Below are positions 18,504 to 27,401 of a stretch of 64,000 nt of DNA, piece by piece (position 1 is the first letter of the stretch; each line of letters begins with the position of its first letter). This DNA comes from CAWHJN01 sp963829705 (GTDB lineage Bacteria > Bacteroidota > Rhodothermia > Rhodothermales > BA12), in the NCBI GenBank assembly GCA_963829705.1, contig CAWHJN010000002.1, forward strand, positions 186,001 to 250,000, in the 5' to 3' direction. The notes beneath the pieces were generated by a model. It was not told the DNA's origin, made no database searches, and saw only the letters and a list, made by a program, of their open reading frames with translations. The position numbers and the translations under genes were made by a program.

Positions 18504-20252
18504 ATGTACCGCTCGACTGCTTTCCTCCTCTTCTGTCTTTGCCTCGCGCCTGCCGTCAATGCGCAGATCTCCCTCGACAGCGCCCGCACGCTGCCCAAGA
18601 ACACGCGCGTCACCGTCACGGGCTTCGTGACCGTCGCCAACGAGTTCGGCGGGCCGCTTTACTTCCAGGATGCCACGGCAGGGCTGGCCGTTTACAAGAC
18701 CGACCTCCACGCCGCCGCGCAAATCGGCGATTCCATCGTGGTGACGGGGCCGCTCGGCGAGTTCGGCGCGACGAACGGTCAGCCGGGCACGGGCCTGCTT
18801 GAGGTCACCGGCACGGGCATCACCTACGAGGTGTTCAACAACGTCAATCGCCCGCAGACGCCGCGCGTGGTGACGCTGGCGGATCTCGGCGAGGCCCTCG
18901 AAGGGCAGCTCCTGCGCGTCCAGAACGTGACGATTGACCACGAGGGCGCGTTTTCGCAGAACACCTCTTACCCCATCACCGACGCCTCGGGCGCGGCCAC
19001 GCTCTACATCGACAACGACACGGACCTGGTAGGCGCCTCCGCACCCGGTGGGGCCATCGACCTCGTCGGTGTGCTCGGGCAGTACCGGGGCACCTACCAG
19101 CTTCTGCCGCGCTCGACGGCGGATCTGGGCGTCGAGCCCTACGTGATCCCGGGCGAGGAAGTCTCGCGCGACGCGACGCTCGAGGTCGGCACGTGGAACA
19201 TCCGCTGGTTCGGCAGCCCCAACGAGCGCCCGGACGACGACGCGCTCCAGCTTCAGAACGCCGCCCGTGTGCTGCGCGAAATGCAACTCGACGTGGTCGG
19301 CCTTCAGGAGATCTCGAACCCCACGCTGTTCCGTCAACTCGTCGATTCGCTCGACGGCTACCGCGGCATCCTCGCGCCGATCTCGCAGACGCAGAAGACG
19401 GCCATCCTCTACCGCACCGCTACGATTGATTCGGTGAGCGCCGGGTTCTACTTCACCTCGGGCGACTGGGCCAGCGGGCGCTACCCGTACGCTTTCACCT
19501 TCGACGCCACCATCGGCGAAAAGACGCGGCGCTTCACGCTGCTCAACCTGCACGCCAAGGCCACGCTGTCGGCAACGCGCCTGCAGGATTACAGCCGCCG
19601 CCAGGCCGACGCCGCTCAGCTCAAGGCGCAGCTCGACGCCCGCAACCCCGACGACAACCTCATCGTCGTGGGCGATTTCAACGACGACGTGGACCGCTCG
19701 GTGGTGAACGACCAGCCGTCGCCCTACGCCAGCTTCGTCGCTGACAGCGCCCACTACCGCTTTCTGACGGCGAGCCTTTCGGAGCGCGGCTTCCAGTCGA
19801 TCAGCGGCGGGCAGATGTTCGACCACATCCTCGTCTCGGACGAGGTGCTGCGGCCGTACTTCGAGGGCACCGAGCGCGTCGAGAACCCGCTGTACATCGG
19901 CTCCTACCTGTCGACGACGAGCGACCACTACCCGGTGTGGGTGCGGTTCGACTTCGACACGAACACGCGCGCGACGGCTTCCGAGGCACCCTCCGCGCAG
20001 GCCCTCGGCACGCCGTACCCGTCGCCCACGCGGGGGCAGACGCGCATTCCGTTCCACCTCGACGCCTCGGGTCCCGCCGAAATCGCTGTGTTCGACCTGC
20101 TAGGCCGCCGCGTCGCCACCGTCCAGAACGCGGCGCTGCCTGCGGGAGGCCACGTGGCCGACTACGACGCCTCGGCGCTAGCGCCGGGCCTTTACCTCGT
20201 TCGCTTAACAACGGCAAACGCCACCGCCAGCACCGTGCTGGTGCGGATGTAG
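18504..20252 (+). CDS. Secreted endonuclease/exonuclease/phosphatase-family protein with type IX sorting domain
   Basis: 582 residues. The ATG at 18504 gives a signal peptide (MYRSTAFLLFCLCLAPAVNA). Residues 22-215 form an OB-fold-like module of the YhcR/nucleic-acid-binding type (VTVTGFVTVANEFGGPLYFQ, GDSIVVTGPLGEF). An EEP catalytic domain follows with GTWNIRWFG, VVGLQEI, IVVGDFNDD and the C-terminal SDHYPVWV, covering the metal-binding Asn, Glu, Asp/Asn and catalytic Asp-His. The last 85 residues are a type IX sorting domain (VFDLLGRRVATVQNAALPAG, ending in STVLVRM). A secreted nuclease acting on environmental DNA is the likely role; a phosphodiesterase is possible. Confidence 0.88.
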   Translation: MYRSTAFLLFCLCLAPAVNAQISLDSARTLPKNTRVTVTGFVTVANEFGGPLYFQDATAGLAVYKTDLHAAAQIGDSIVVTGPLGEFGATNGQPGTGLLEVTGTGITYEVFNNVNRPQTPRVVTLADLGEALEGQLLRVQNVTIDHEGAFSQNTSYPITDASGAATLYIDNDTDLVGASAPGGAIDLVGVLGQYRGTYQLLPRSTADLGVEPYVIPGEEVSRDATLEVGTWNIRWFGSPNERPDDDALQLQNAARVLREMQLDVVGLQEISNPTLFRQLVDSLDGYRGILAPISQTQKTAILYRTATIDSVSAGFYFTSGDWASGRYPYAFTFDATIGEKTRRFTLLNLHAKATLSATRLQDYSRRQADAAQLKAQLDARNPDDNLIVVGDFNDDVDRSVVNDQPSPYASFVADSAHYRFLTASLSERGFQSISGGQMFDHILVSDEVLRPYFEGTERVENPLYIGSYLSTTSDHYPVWVRFDFDTNTRATASEAPSAQALGTPYPSPTRGQTRIPFHLDASGPAEIAVFDLLGRRVATVQNAALPAGGHVADYDASALAPGLYLVRLTTANATASTVLVRM

Positions 20253-20272
20253 CCGCTGGTTCGGAGACAAAA

Positions 20273-20308
20273 AAAGCCCCGGCCGCTCACTCGAGCAGCC
20301 GGGGCTTT
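20273..20308. terminator. Bidirectional terminator
   Basis: Perfect 11-base-pair stem AAAGCCCCGGC / GCCGGGGCTTT with a 14-base loop. An A-run on the left gives a strong T-run on the minus strand (for the EF-hand gene), and TTTGCTG follows on the plus strand. It separates two convergent genes. Confidence 0.88.
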
Positions 20309-20326
20309 GCTGTAAACGCGAGGCGC

Positions 20327-20656
20327 TTACATGCGGTTGTTTTCCATGTATGCCATGTACTCAGCACGCGAAACGCGGCCGTCACCGTCGGTGTCGTACA
20401 TGCTCATCTCGACATCCGTGACGTTGGTGCGGTACTCGGTGTCATTGAGGTAGCCGTCGCGGTCGGCATCCCAGGTGTCGAACATGTTGCCTTCAGGCTC
20501 GCCGGGCTCGTCGATGATCTCGCCGTCGCCGATGACGTCTTCACGGTCTCCGGGAGGCGCGCCTTCTTCCATCGCTTCTTCGCGGGCAGAGTCTTGGCAC
20601 GCCGTGAAGGTCATGGGCAGCATGAAGGCCAGTAATAGCAGAATGAGGGGACGCAT
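20327..20656 (-). CDS. EF-hand lipoprotein
   Basis: 109-residue lipoprotein: signal peptide with lipobox-like TFTAC (cysteine near residue 20), a Glu/Pro/Asp-rich spacer, then two EF-hand calcium loops, DADRDGYLNDTE and DTDGDGRVSRAE, each with the Dx[DN]xDGxxxxxE spacing. It would be tethered to the envelope and bind calcium; no enzymatic domain is present. It is monocistronic, with a strong terminator directly downstream. Confidence 0.83.
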   Translation of the reverse strand: MRPLILLLLAFMLPMTFTACQDSAREEAMEEGAPPGDREDVIGDGEIIDEPGEPEGNMFDTWDADRDGYLNDTEYRTNVTDVEMSMYDTDGDGRVSRAEYMAYMENNRM

Positions 20657-20828
20657 GGGGTAGGTGGGTTGTGAGGTGAAGTGCTAAACGTACGAGCAAA
20701 AGTACCGGTACGCGCAAGTTTTCGATCCGCAAAGTACAAGACTACTACAGACGTTCCAGCGTCGTTTCGATCCTGTGCCGTTGCGTTCTTGGACCGGAGG
20801 GCAAAAACCGGCGCGAAGACAGGACGCT

Positions 20829-22477
20829 TCAGAGTGCGAACACCCATTCGGCACGCAGAAAGAATGTGTCCTCATCGCGGTCCCAGCGCTGATAATCGAG
20901 GTAGAACCGCAACAGCGCGAGGTCACGCACAGGCTCCCAGGAAGCTTCGAGGCGCAGCCCCCCCCCTCGAAGCGGTCGCCGCCGAGAAAAGCTTTCACCC
21001 GCTGCTCGAACGGCGGCTGGTTGCCGTTGAAGAGGTCGCCGCCCACGACGACGGGCACGCCGTTTTCGTCCACGTAGTCCTCGCCGCGGCGGTTGTAGCG
21101 CGCCGTCGCGGCCAGCATCGTGCGGCCCGGGCCCCACGTTTTCGCCCCGATGGCGAGCTGGTCGGCGTTGGGGCCGATGGGGTGGCCCAGCCCGAAGCCG
21201 TTGTGCGTGAAGGCGTTGTAGTACTGCCCATCGAGGAAAAAGCGGTGCGTGTACACGAACGGGTCGATGCGGGTGTATTCCGTGAAGGCCATCCACCCGG
21301 CGCGCGCGTACCCCAGCCCGACCTGAAAAGCGAGCTTGTTGGCGTACGAGCGTCTGCCCAGCAGCCCAAGGTTGGCATCGTCCACGAGCACAGTGGCGTG
21401 TGCCTCGACGCCGCGCAGGGGCCGCCCGACGATGTCGAGGGCGAAGAGCGGGTTGTCCTGGTCGAGTTCGGCGTGCTCCGCAGTCTTGAACGGCAGCACG
21501 GGCACGAGGTAGGTCAGCTCGGGGCTCCGGTTGGCGTAGACGAGCATCTCGGTAAAGCCGAACGACAACGACGGGAGCGCGCGCACGTTGAGGCGGTGGA
21601 GCGCCAGGTAGCGCGGCGGCCCGCCGAGGATGCCGCCCTGCCCCGGCGCGTCGGGGTTTTCGACGTAACGGACGCCACTGCCCAACGCGCCGTGCAGAAA
21701 CGTGTACGAGACGCGCCCTGTAGCCACGCCCGCCTGCACAAACGGGAAATAATCGGCGTCGGGGGCCAGCAGCAGCCCATCGCCGAAGCCCGCGCCCACG
21801 CGCACGCGCTGCTGCGCGATCTCGGCGTGAAACGCCCCCATCACCGCCCGCACCGACGCCGACGACTGATCGAACTGTCCATCGTCGGGCTGGACGACGG
21901 GGTAGTAAAGCGCGCGGAGGGCGGGATCGCGCTGGAGCACACGCGGCTGCCCGGTGATCTGTACGCCGTTGAAGGTGCGCGAGTAGAACCCTACGCGGTC
22001 ACGGTAGTGACCCTGCAGGATGGCCTGCCCAGCGATATCGAACCCGCCGAGCGCGAGGCTGTCGCGGGCGCTGCGGTAGGCCAGCGTGCCCGTGCCCTCG
22101 ACGGCGAAGCGCCAGTCCTCGCCGCGATGCAGGTAGAGGTACTTCTCGGTATCCCGACGGTGCGGCAGGCGGACACGCCCGTCGCCAAAAACGGCTTCTG
22201 TTGCATCTTCCGGCTCGAAGAACTCGCGGCGGTAGGTTCGCAGCCACGCCTTTTCGCGGGTCGCCATCGAACTGCTGCGCGTCTCCAGCGAGTCGAGCAG
22301 GCGGTGGACGGTGCGCCGGTCGGTGGGGCGGTACTCGTGGGTGTATTCGGGCAGGTGTCCTTCTACGCGCTGCGCGTGCAGAAACGAGTAGACCGGATGC
22401 TCGGCAGGGACGATCTCCGGCTGCGCCTGCGCCGCGCCCGCCGCGAGCAGCAACGCCACCAGCAGGCCGAGCCTCAC
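20829..22477 (-). pseudogene. Capsule-assembly Wzi-like outer-membrane protein, frameshifted at a poly-G tract
   Basis: A GTG start at 22477 (overlapping the FmdB-like stop as GTGA) gives a signal peptide (RLGLLVALLLAAGAAQAQ). The N-terminal region (HPVYSFLHAQRVEGHLPEY, DRRTVHRLLDSLE) followed by a long beta-barrel resembles Wzi-family outer-membrane lectins involved in surface polysaccharide attachment. The frame breaks at a run of nine G on the coding strand (20958-20966). In the original frame translation runs on into non-homologous sequence. Adding one G restores LRLEASWEPVRDLALLRFYL and the barrel ending AEWVFAL at 20829. It is either an indel error in the assembly or a phase-variable/disabled allele. 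Family assignment is moderate. Confidence 0.65.
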
Positions 22478-22863
22478 GCCTCCCCCGACGATGCGCCGCC
22501 CGACGAGGATCCACCGGACGATCCCTTGCCGGACGCCGAAGTGGCCGACGAAGCATCGCCCGCTTTCGTGGTCTTGGTTTCGCTCTTGGCATCGGCTTTC
22601 GGAGCCGCCTCGGCGGGTTTGGCGTCTGCCTTTTCCCCTCCTCCCACTTTCTTGGCAGACGGCTTCGCTCCTTCCTCCTTGCCGTACGACGTGTAGTCGG
22701 TCAGGTAGAAGCCCTCGCCTTTGAACACCAAGCCCGCCTTGCCACTGATGACGCGGCGCACGGGCTGGCCCGTCGTGGGGCACGTGGTGAGCGCGTCCTC
22801 GGTGATGCGCTGCTGGATCTCGAACGTCGTGCCGTCTTCGCGGCGGTACTCATAGGTTGGCAT
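22474..22863 (-). CDS. FmdB-like small protein with degenerate zinc ribbon
   Basis: 129 residues. The N-terminal 45 residues follow the FmdB/YfgJ-type zinc ribbon (MPTYEYR at the start, then FEIQQRITEDALTTCPTTGQ, VRRVISG, GFYLTDY). The usual first C-x2-C is replaced by REDG, and the second keeps only one cysteine, so zinc binding by the canonical four-cysteine site is not possible. The tail after residue 65 is low-complexity (Lys/Ala/Glu, then Gly/Ser), likely disordered. The stop overlaps the Wzi-like GTG start by 4 bases, so the two are translationally coupled. Role unknown. Confidence 0.75.
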   Translation of the reverse strand: MPTYEYRREDGTTFEIQQRITEDALTTCPTTGQPVRRVISGKAGLVFKGEGFYLTDYTSYGKEEGAKPSAKKVGGGEKADAKPAEAAPKADAKSETKTTKAGDASSATSASGKGSSGGSSSGGASSGEA

Positions 22864-22943
22864 GGGTGTCTGTCATTGGTCTTTCGGCGCTCGCCAGTTG
22901 CAGAACGCAGCACACTGCATCCCTACATGTTCTTCGCGCTTCG

Positions 22944-24134
22944 TCACTCGCCACTCGAAACCACCGACTCGTACACGATGTCGGCGAAATCCGACCGCAC
23001 CGGGCCGATCCGCGAGTTGTCGCGGGTGGGGTAGACCCGGTTGGTGAGCAGGATGGCGAACAGGCGCGCGTCCGGGTCGATCCACATCGAGGTGCCGGTG
23101 AAGCCGGTGTGGCCGAAGGCGCGCGGTCCGAAGCGCGTGCCCGCCGACGAGTAGCCCTCGGTCGAGCGCGTGTCCCACCCGATGGCCCGCGTGCTGCCCG
23201 AAGCGTCCACGCGCGTCGTGAATCGCCGGATCGTCTCTGGTTTCAGGAACGTCTTCCCGTCCACCTGTCCCTCGTTGACGAGCATCGTCGCAAAACGCGC
23301 CAGGTCTTCTGCTGTTGAAAAAAGACCCGCGTGGCCCGCCGTGCCGCCGAGCAGGTACGCGGCTTCGTCGTGTACCTCCCCCTGCACGAGCCGCTTGCGG
23401 AAGAGCGTGTCGATTTCGGTGGGCACGACGGACGGGTCCGACCCCTGCCCCGCCGGACGGTAGCCGGTCTGCGTCATGCCCAGCCGCGCGAACACCTCGC
23501 GCGCCACGAACGCGCCGAAATCCTCGCCGGTGATGTTTTCGATCGCGAGCGCGAGCGAGATCGGCCCGAAGTCGGAGTAGCGCGTGTCGGTGCCCGTCGG
23601 GTAGACGAGCGTGTCGTTCATGATGGCGTCGAGGACCTGCTGGCGCGTGGTGTAGCCCTCGGTGTGGAACGGCCGGAAGGGTCGCAGGCCCGAGCGGTGG
23701 GTGAGCACGTCGAGAACGGTGATCTCGCCCTTGCCGCCCGCCCCGAACGCCGGCAGGTACCGCGAGAGCGGCGCGTTGAGGTCGATCTGGCCGCGCTCGT
23801 AGAGCAGCATCGTGGCCGTCGTAGTGGCAACGACTTTGGTGAGCGAGGCGAGGTCGAACAGGCTTTGCGGAGTGACGGCCCGCGCGGTGTCGGCGTAGGT
23901 GAAGCGTCCGTAGCCTTTCATCAACAGGCGGGCGTCGCGCTGCCCCACGGCCACCGCCGCGCCGGGAAACACGCGCTGCCCGATGGCGGCCTCGACGAGC
24001 GAATCGACGCGGGTTTCGAGCACGCGGCTGGCGGTGCGCACCGGCGTGGAGGTCACGAGGGGTTCCGACACGTCCTGCGCGCACGCGGCAGGCAGGACGG
24101 CGAGGACGAGGACGAGCGCGAGGGGCAGACGCAT
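22944..24134 (-). CDS. Serine hydrolase of the class C beta-lactamase/DD-peptidase family
   Basis: 396-residue exported protein (signal peptide MRLPLALVLVLAVLPAACA; the AC followed by Q could also be a lipobox). The active-site serine lies in SLTKV (SxxK), the second motif is YSD in RYSDFGP, and the third is HTG in GHTGFTGTS. This set is typical of beta-lactamase family proteins (COG1680) rather than dedicated resistance enzymes, so peptidoglycan or peptide hydrolysis is more likely. In Bacteroidota this domain is often fused C-terminally to a GH3 beta-N-acetylglucosaminidase; here it stands alone. The ATG directly follows the T-run of the secG terminator, leaving no room for a leader from upstream. 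Confidence 0.88.
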   Translation of the reverse strand: MRLPLALVLVLAVLPAACAQDVSEPLVTSTPVRTASRVLETRVDSLVEAAIGQRVFPGAAVAVGQRDARLLMKGYGRFTYADTARAVTPQSLFDLASLTKVVATTTATMLLYERGQIDLNAPLSRYLPAFGAGGKGEITVLDVLTHRSGLRPFRPFHTEGYTTRQQVLDAIMNDTLVYPTGTDTRYSDFGPISLALAIENITGEDFGAFVAREVFARLGMTQTGYRPAGQGSDPSVVPTEIDTLFRKRLVQGEVHDEAAYLLGGTAGHAGLFSTAEDLARFATMLVNEGQVDGKTFLKPETIRRFTTRVDASGSTRAIGWDTRSTEGYSSAGTRFGPRAFGHTGFTGTSMWIDPDARLFAILLTNRVYPTRDNSRIGPVRSDFADIVYESVVSSGE

Positions 24135-24170
24135 AAAAAAGCGGGCTGGAGGACGTTGCCTTCAGCCCGC
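24135..24170 (-). terminator. Terminator downstream of secG
   Basis: On the minus strand: stem GCGGGCTG / CAGCCCGC with a 14-base loop followed by TTTTTT, ending at the base before the ATG of the serine hydrolase. It lies 24 bases past the secG stop. Confidence 0.8.
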
Positions 24171-24194
24171 AAGATAGTGCCGGAGCGCGCGGTT

Positions 24195-24545
24195 TTACTG
24201 CTGCGGTGCCGCCTCAGTGGGCGCGGGCGTCGCGGGTGCCGTGACCGGCGGCGCCGTGACGGGGCCCGGCGCGGCCTGCTCGGTCGTCGTGCCGCGGATG
24301 ACGCTGCCGCTGTCGCCGCGGTCGATGGCGAAGTTGGACAGGATGCAGAGCGCGCCGAAGATGGCGGCCATCACCCAGGTGGCTTTTTCGAGCACATCGG
24401 GGGCCTGGCGCGCGCCGAGGATCTGCGTGGTGCCGCCCGCGGCGATGCCGCTGAGGCCACCGCCCTTGCCACTCTGCACCAGCACGACCAGAATCAGCAG
24501 GACGGCGATGAGCGCGATGATGAAGATGATGAGGCCGAAAAGCAT
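24195..24545 (-). CDS. secG: Preprotein translocase subunit SecG
   Basis: Small integral membrane subunit of the SecYEG channel. 116 residues with two transmembrane helices: IIFIIALIAVLLILVVLVQS and ATWVMAAIFGALCILS. Between them lies the conserved cytoplasmic loop QSGKGGGLSGIAAGGTTQIL, a SecG hallmark. The C-terminus is a Pro/Ala/Thr-rich tail. The ATG at 24545 was chosen since the frame extends upstream without relevant similarity. It is followed by a clear terminator. Confidence 0.93.
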   Translation of the reverse strand: MLFGLIIFIIALIAVLLILVVLVQSGKGGGLSGIAAGGTTQILGARQAPDVLEKATWVMAAIFGALCILSNFAIDRGDSGSVIRGTTTEQAAPGPVTAPPVTAPATPAPTEAAPQQ

Positions 24546-24681
24546 GGAAAAAGCGTGTCGTCGGGAGAAGTATAGCGTGCCAAGATACCGCCCAGCCGGG
24601 AGCCGTACAACGCCGTGTTCCAACCTCAACTCTTCTTCAAGAGAACGCGGAAGGCGAAACAGGGAGGACGAGCTTCCAACC

Positions 24682-25248
24682 TCACGTGCCCCGCAGGTGG
24701 GCGTCCGCCAGCAGCAGGGCCAGCGCGGACTTGGCGTCGGCGATTTCGCCCTTCTTCGCCTGCGCGACGAGGTCGGCGAACGGCATTCGCACCACGTCGA
24801 GGTGCTCGCCATCGGCCAGCGCGCGTGTGCCCTCGGTGAGGTCGCGGGCAAGGAAAAGGTGGATGACCTCGTCGCTGTAGCCGATGCACGGGTATGTGGC
24901 GCCGAGCTTTTCGAGCGTACCCGCGCGGTAGCCCGTCTCCTCCTCCAGCTCGCGCCGTGCCGCGTCGGCGGGGTCTTCGCCGTCAGCGTCGAGCTTGCCC
25001 GCCGGGACTTCGAGAAACACGCGGCGCGGCGGGTACCTGAACTGCCGGATCATCAGCGCCGTCTCGTCCTCGAACAGCGCCACCACCGCCGACGCGCCGG
25101 GGTGCTGGATCCACTCGCGCACCGACGTGCTGCCGTCGGGCAACCGGGCCACGTCGCGGTAGACGTGGAGCAGGCGGCCATCGAGCAGCTTTTCGGACGA
25201 GACAGTGGTTTCTTCGAGGCCGGAGGTCGGAGGTCGGAGGTCGGACAT
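24682..25248 (-). CDS. Nudix hydrolase, ADP-ribose pyrophosphatase type
   Basis: 188 residues. The Nudix box is complete: GKLDADGEDPADAARRELEE followed by ETGY, matching G-x5-E-x7-REUXEEXGU. Upstream is the ADP-ribose pyrophosphatase-like entry (RQFRYPPRRVFLEVPAGKLD) and downstream CIGYSDEVIHLFLARDL. The likely reaction is hydrolysis of ADP-ribose or a related nucleoside diphosphate to nucleotide and phosphosugar. It follows the Hpt gene by 27 bases on the same strand and may be the last gene of a TPM-Hpt-Nudix transcript. Confidence 0.92.
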   Translation of the reverse strand: MSDLRPPTSGLEETTVSSEKLLDGRLLHVYRDVARLPDGSTSVREWIQHPGASAVVALFEDETALMIRQFRYPPRRVFLEVPAGKLDADGEDPADAARRELEEETGYRAGTLEKLGATYPCIGYSDEVIHLFLARDLTEGTRALADGEHLDVVRMPFADLVAQAKKGEIADAKSALALLLADAHLRGT

Positions 25249-25275
25249 GGAAAGGTCGAGAGACGAAGGGCGAAG

Positions 25276-25632
25276 TCAGCGGAGCGATTCCAGCAGCGCC
25301 TGCGCGATGCGGTCGGCGCGGTCGCGCTGCTCCTCGACCACCCGGATCGCCGTCTGCACCTGCAGCGCATCGCTGTCGAGGGCGACGAGTTCGAGCAAGG
25401 CGCAGGCGCGTGCGCCGTCGGCCAGGCCCAGCGTGGCGAACGACGATTTAAGGCGGTGAGCGGCGCGGGAAAGCCTGTCGAAGTCGGCCTCGGCGGTGAT
25501 CTGGACGCGGCTGTCGGCGGTCGATTGCAGGAACGCTTCGAGCATATCGACGACGAACTCGTCGTCCTCGCATCCCGCCAGGTTGTAGAGGTAGCTGCGG
25601 AGCCCCTCAACGGGTGTCCGCGGGTCATTCAT
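25276..25632 (-). CDS. Histidine phosphotransfer (Hpt) domain protein
   Basis: 118-residue stand-alone Hpt protein, all helical. The phosphoacceptor motif is AAHRLKSSFATLG (H-x-L-K-S-S), with upstream LAGCEDDEFVVDMLEAFL and downstream ACALLELVALDSD typical of the four-helix bundle. Hpt proteins relay phosphoryl groups between hybrid kinases and response regulators. No kinase or receiver is adjacent, so its partner is elsewhere. The start ATG at 25632 overlaps the end of the TPM gene by 8 bases, which implies coupled translation. Confidence 0.88.
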   Translation of the reverse strand: MNDPRTPVEGLRSYLYNLAGCEDDEFVVDMLEAFLQSTADSRVQITAEADFDRLSRAAHRLKSSFATLGLADGARACALLELVALDSDALQVQTAIRVVEEQRDRADRIAQALLESLR

Positions 25633-26281
25633 AGAGACGCAGGTGGTTGGGCAGCTCGTTGGTGTCGTCGTCGGCGATGGCGAGGCCGCACTCCTGGAGC
25701 AGCACGCCGCAGCGCTCGAAGCTCTCGGCGAGCACCGGGCCGAGTTGTCGCTGGCGGATGCCCTCGATGAGTCGCGCGCACAGGTCGCCCCACGCCTCAG
25801 GCGGCACGCGTGCGCTGATGCCCTCGTCGGCCAGCACCTCCACGCGGCGCTCGAAGACGGCGAGGAAGAGCAGCACACCCGTGCGGTGGCGGGTGTTGAA
25901 GACGGCTTCTTCGAGAAACACGCGCTCGGCACGGGCATGGCAGCGCGCTTCGAGGCGGTCCTTGCCGATGAGGGCGCGGCGCAGCGGCGCGACGGTCTGC
26001 GCCAGCACGCCGCCCACGATCCCGCCCGCCACCACGAGCAGCGCCACCGCCCAGCCATCGTGCAGCCAGCCGAGGCCCCAGCCGTCGTAAAACTGGTAGA
26101 GTGCGGCGGTGACGACGAGCACCACCACCACGCCGCCCGCCACGCCGCGCCACCGCGCCTCCGGGTAATCGTCGCACTGGCGGACGATGCACGGCACGAT
26201 CTCCGCCGACGTGCGGGCCTCGGCCTGGGCGACGGCCTCTTTCAACGAGGCGAGTTCTTCGGGCGTGAAGTGGTGGGGCAT
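25625..26281 (-). CDS. TPM-domain membrane protein
   Basis: 218 residues of the TPM (DUF477, YgcG-like) family. The N-terminal EELASLKEAVAQAEARTSAEIV is the conserved first helix and strand, two transmembrane segments lie at about 45-95 (GVAGGVVVVLVVTAALYQFY and WAVALLVVAGGIVGGVL), and the TPM core continues with RTGVLLFLAVFERRVEVLAD. Family members have been linked to protease-complex or photosystem repair roles elsewhere, but no function can be assigned here. The ATG at 26281 was preferred to an upstream TTG. Confidence 0.8.
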   Translation of the reverse strand: MPHHFTPEELASLKEAVAQAEARTSAEIVPCIVRQCDDYPEARWRGVAGGVVVVLVVTAALYQFYDGWGLGWLHDGWAVALLVVAGGIVGGVLAQTVAPLRRALIGKDRLEARCHARAERVFLEEAVFNTRHRTGVLLFLAVFERRVEVLADEGISARVPPEAWGDLCARLIEGIRQRQLGPVLAESFERCGVLLQECGLAIADDDTNELPNHLRLYE

Positions 26282-26360
26282 CCCGTGCAAGAACGTGGTG
26301 GTTCGCTAAACTACGTCATCTCCCCACCTGCCGCCGCCTTCCGTTTGGCGAGCGCGGTGC

Positions 26361-27401
26361 TCAGGGTTGCGGCGCGGCGCGGAGCGAGGCGATGAACGCA
26401 TCCGCGTGGCGGACGAGGGCGGAGTCGGCTCCGGCGAGGCGTTTGACCTTCTCCATCTGCTCGATGGCCTGGTCGGTGCGCCCGATCCGCATGAGGAAGT
26501 AGGCGTAGTTGTACGTCGCGCCCACGTGCGTCGAGTCGCGGTCGAGCACGGCGCGCGTCTCCTCGATGGCCTTCATCGGGTTGGCAGGGTCGTACTGGTA
26601 GGCCCATGCGAGGCGGGCGCGCACGTCGCTGTCCTCCTCCGTTTCGAGCGCCGTCACATAGGCGGGGATGACGCGCAGGGCGACGGGCTGCGGGTTTTCG
26701 TCGCGGTCTTCGAGCACGCGCAGCCACTCGAAGTACAGGTCGCCCGCACGCCGCCACGCGGCGGCAGAGGGTTCGAGACGGGCGAGGTCTTCCTGCGCCT
26801 GCGCGGCGAGGTCGGGCCGCCCGAAGCCCACGAGCAGGTTGACGAGTTCGCGCAGGTGGCCAGGGCGCGCCGAAGCGTCGGCGGCGTCGAGCGTGTCTTC
26901 GAGCCGGGCGACGGCCTGCTCCTGCTCGGGCGCCAGCGGCGCGAACACCTGCGCGGCAGGCGCGGCGGCGGACGTGCCGGTGGCGGCGGCAGCAGGTGTG
27001 GGCGGCGCGCTCCGTCCCTCGCTCATCGCCGTGATGACGAACAGGGCCACAACGAGCAGCACGGCGCTGCCCAGCACGATGGCGAGCGTGCGCCCGACGG
27101 GAGCCGACGAGGGGATGCGCGTGCCGCTCGCTCCATCGGCAGGCGCGGGCGGACGCGCCGCAGCGTGTACCTCGAGCGGCGCGCCGCACTGGCTGCAAAA
27201 GCGCGATCCGGGCGGGTTGCGCCAGCCGCAGGCGTTGCAGAACACGCTTTTTTCAGTCGCCGCAGGCACGGGCGTGGGCATCGTCGGCGTCACGTCCGCC
27301 GGGGCCGCGGCGCCCTGCTCGGCTCCGCACAGGTCGCAGCGCGTCGCGCCGGGCGCGAGGCGCGCGCCGCATTCGGTGCAGACGGAAACGGCGTCACTCA
27401 T
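26361..27401 (-). CDS. Double zinc-ribbon, TPR-type membrane protein
   Basis: 346 residues. Two rubredoxin-like zinc ribbons open the protein: CTECGARLAPGATRCDLCG and CNACGWRNPPGSRFCSQCG, each with paired C-x2-C. One transmembrane helix follows (TLAIVLGSAVLLVVALFVIT), then an Ala/Pro linker and a helical TPR-like region (AYVTALETEEDSDVRARLAW, YNYAYFLMRIGRTDQAIEQM). Topology suggests a cytoplasmic zinc ribbon and a periplasmic repeat domain. The start ATG at 27401 overlaps the HU gene by 8 bases. Function unknown. Confidence 0.8.
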   Translation of the reverse strand: MSDAVSVCTECGARLAPGATRCDLCGAEQGAAAPADVTPTMPTPVPAATEKSVFCNACGWRNPPGSRFCSQCGAPLEVHAAARPPAPADGASGTRIPSSAPVGRTLAIVLGSAVLLVVALFVITAMSEGRSAPPTPAAAATGTSAAAPAAQVFAPLAPEQEQAVARLEDTLDAADASARPGHLRELVNLLVGFGRPDLAAQAQEDLARLEPSAAAWRRAGDLYFEWLRVLEDRDENPQPVALRVIPAYVTALETEEDSDVRARLAWAYQYDPANPMKAIEETRAVLDRDSTHVGATYNYAYFLMRIGRTDQAIEQMEKVKRLAGADSALVRHADAFIASLRAAPQP

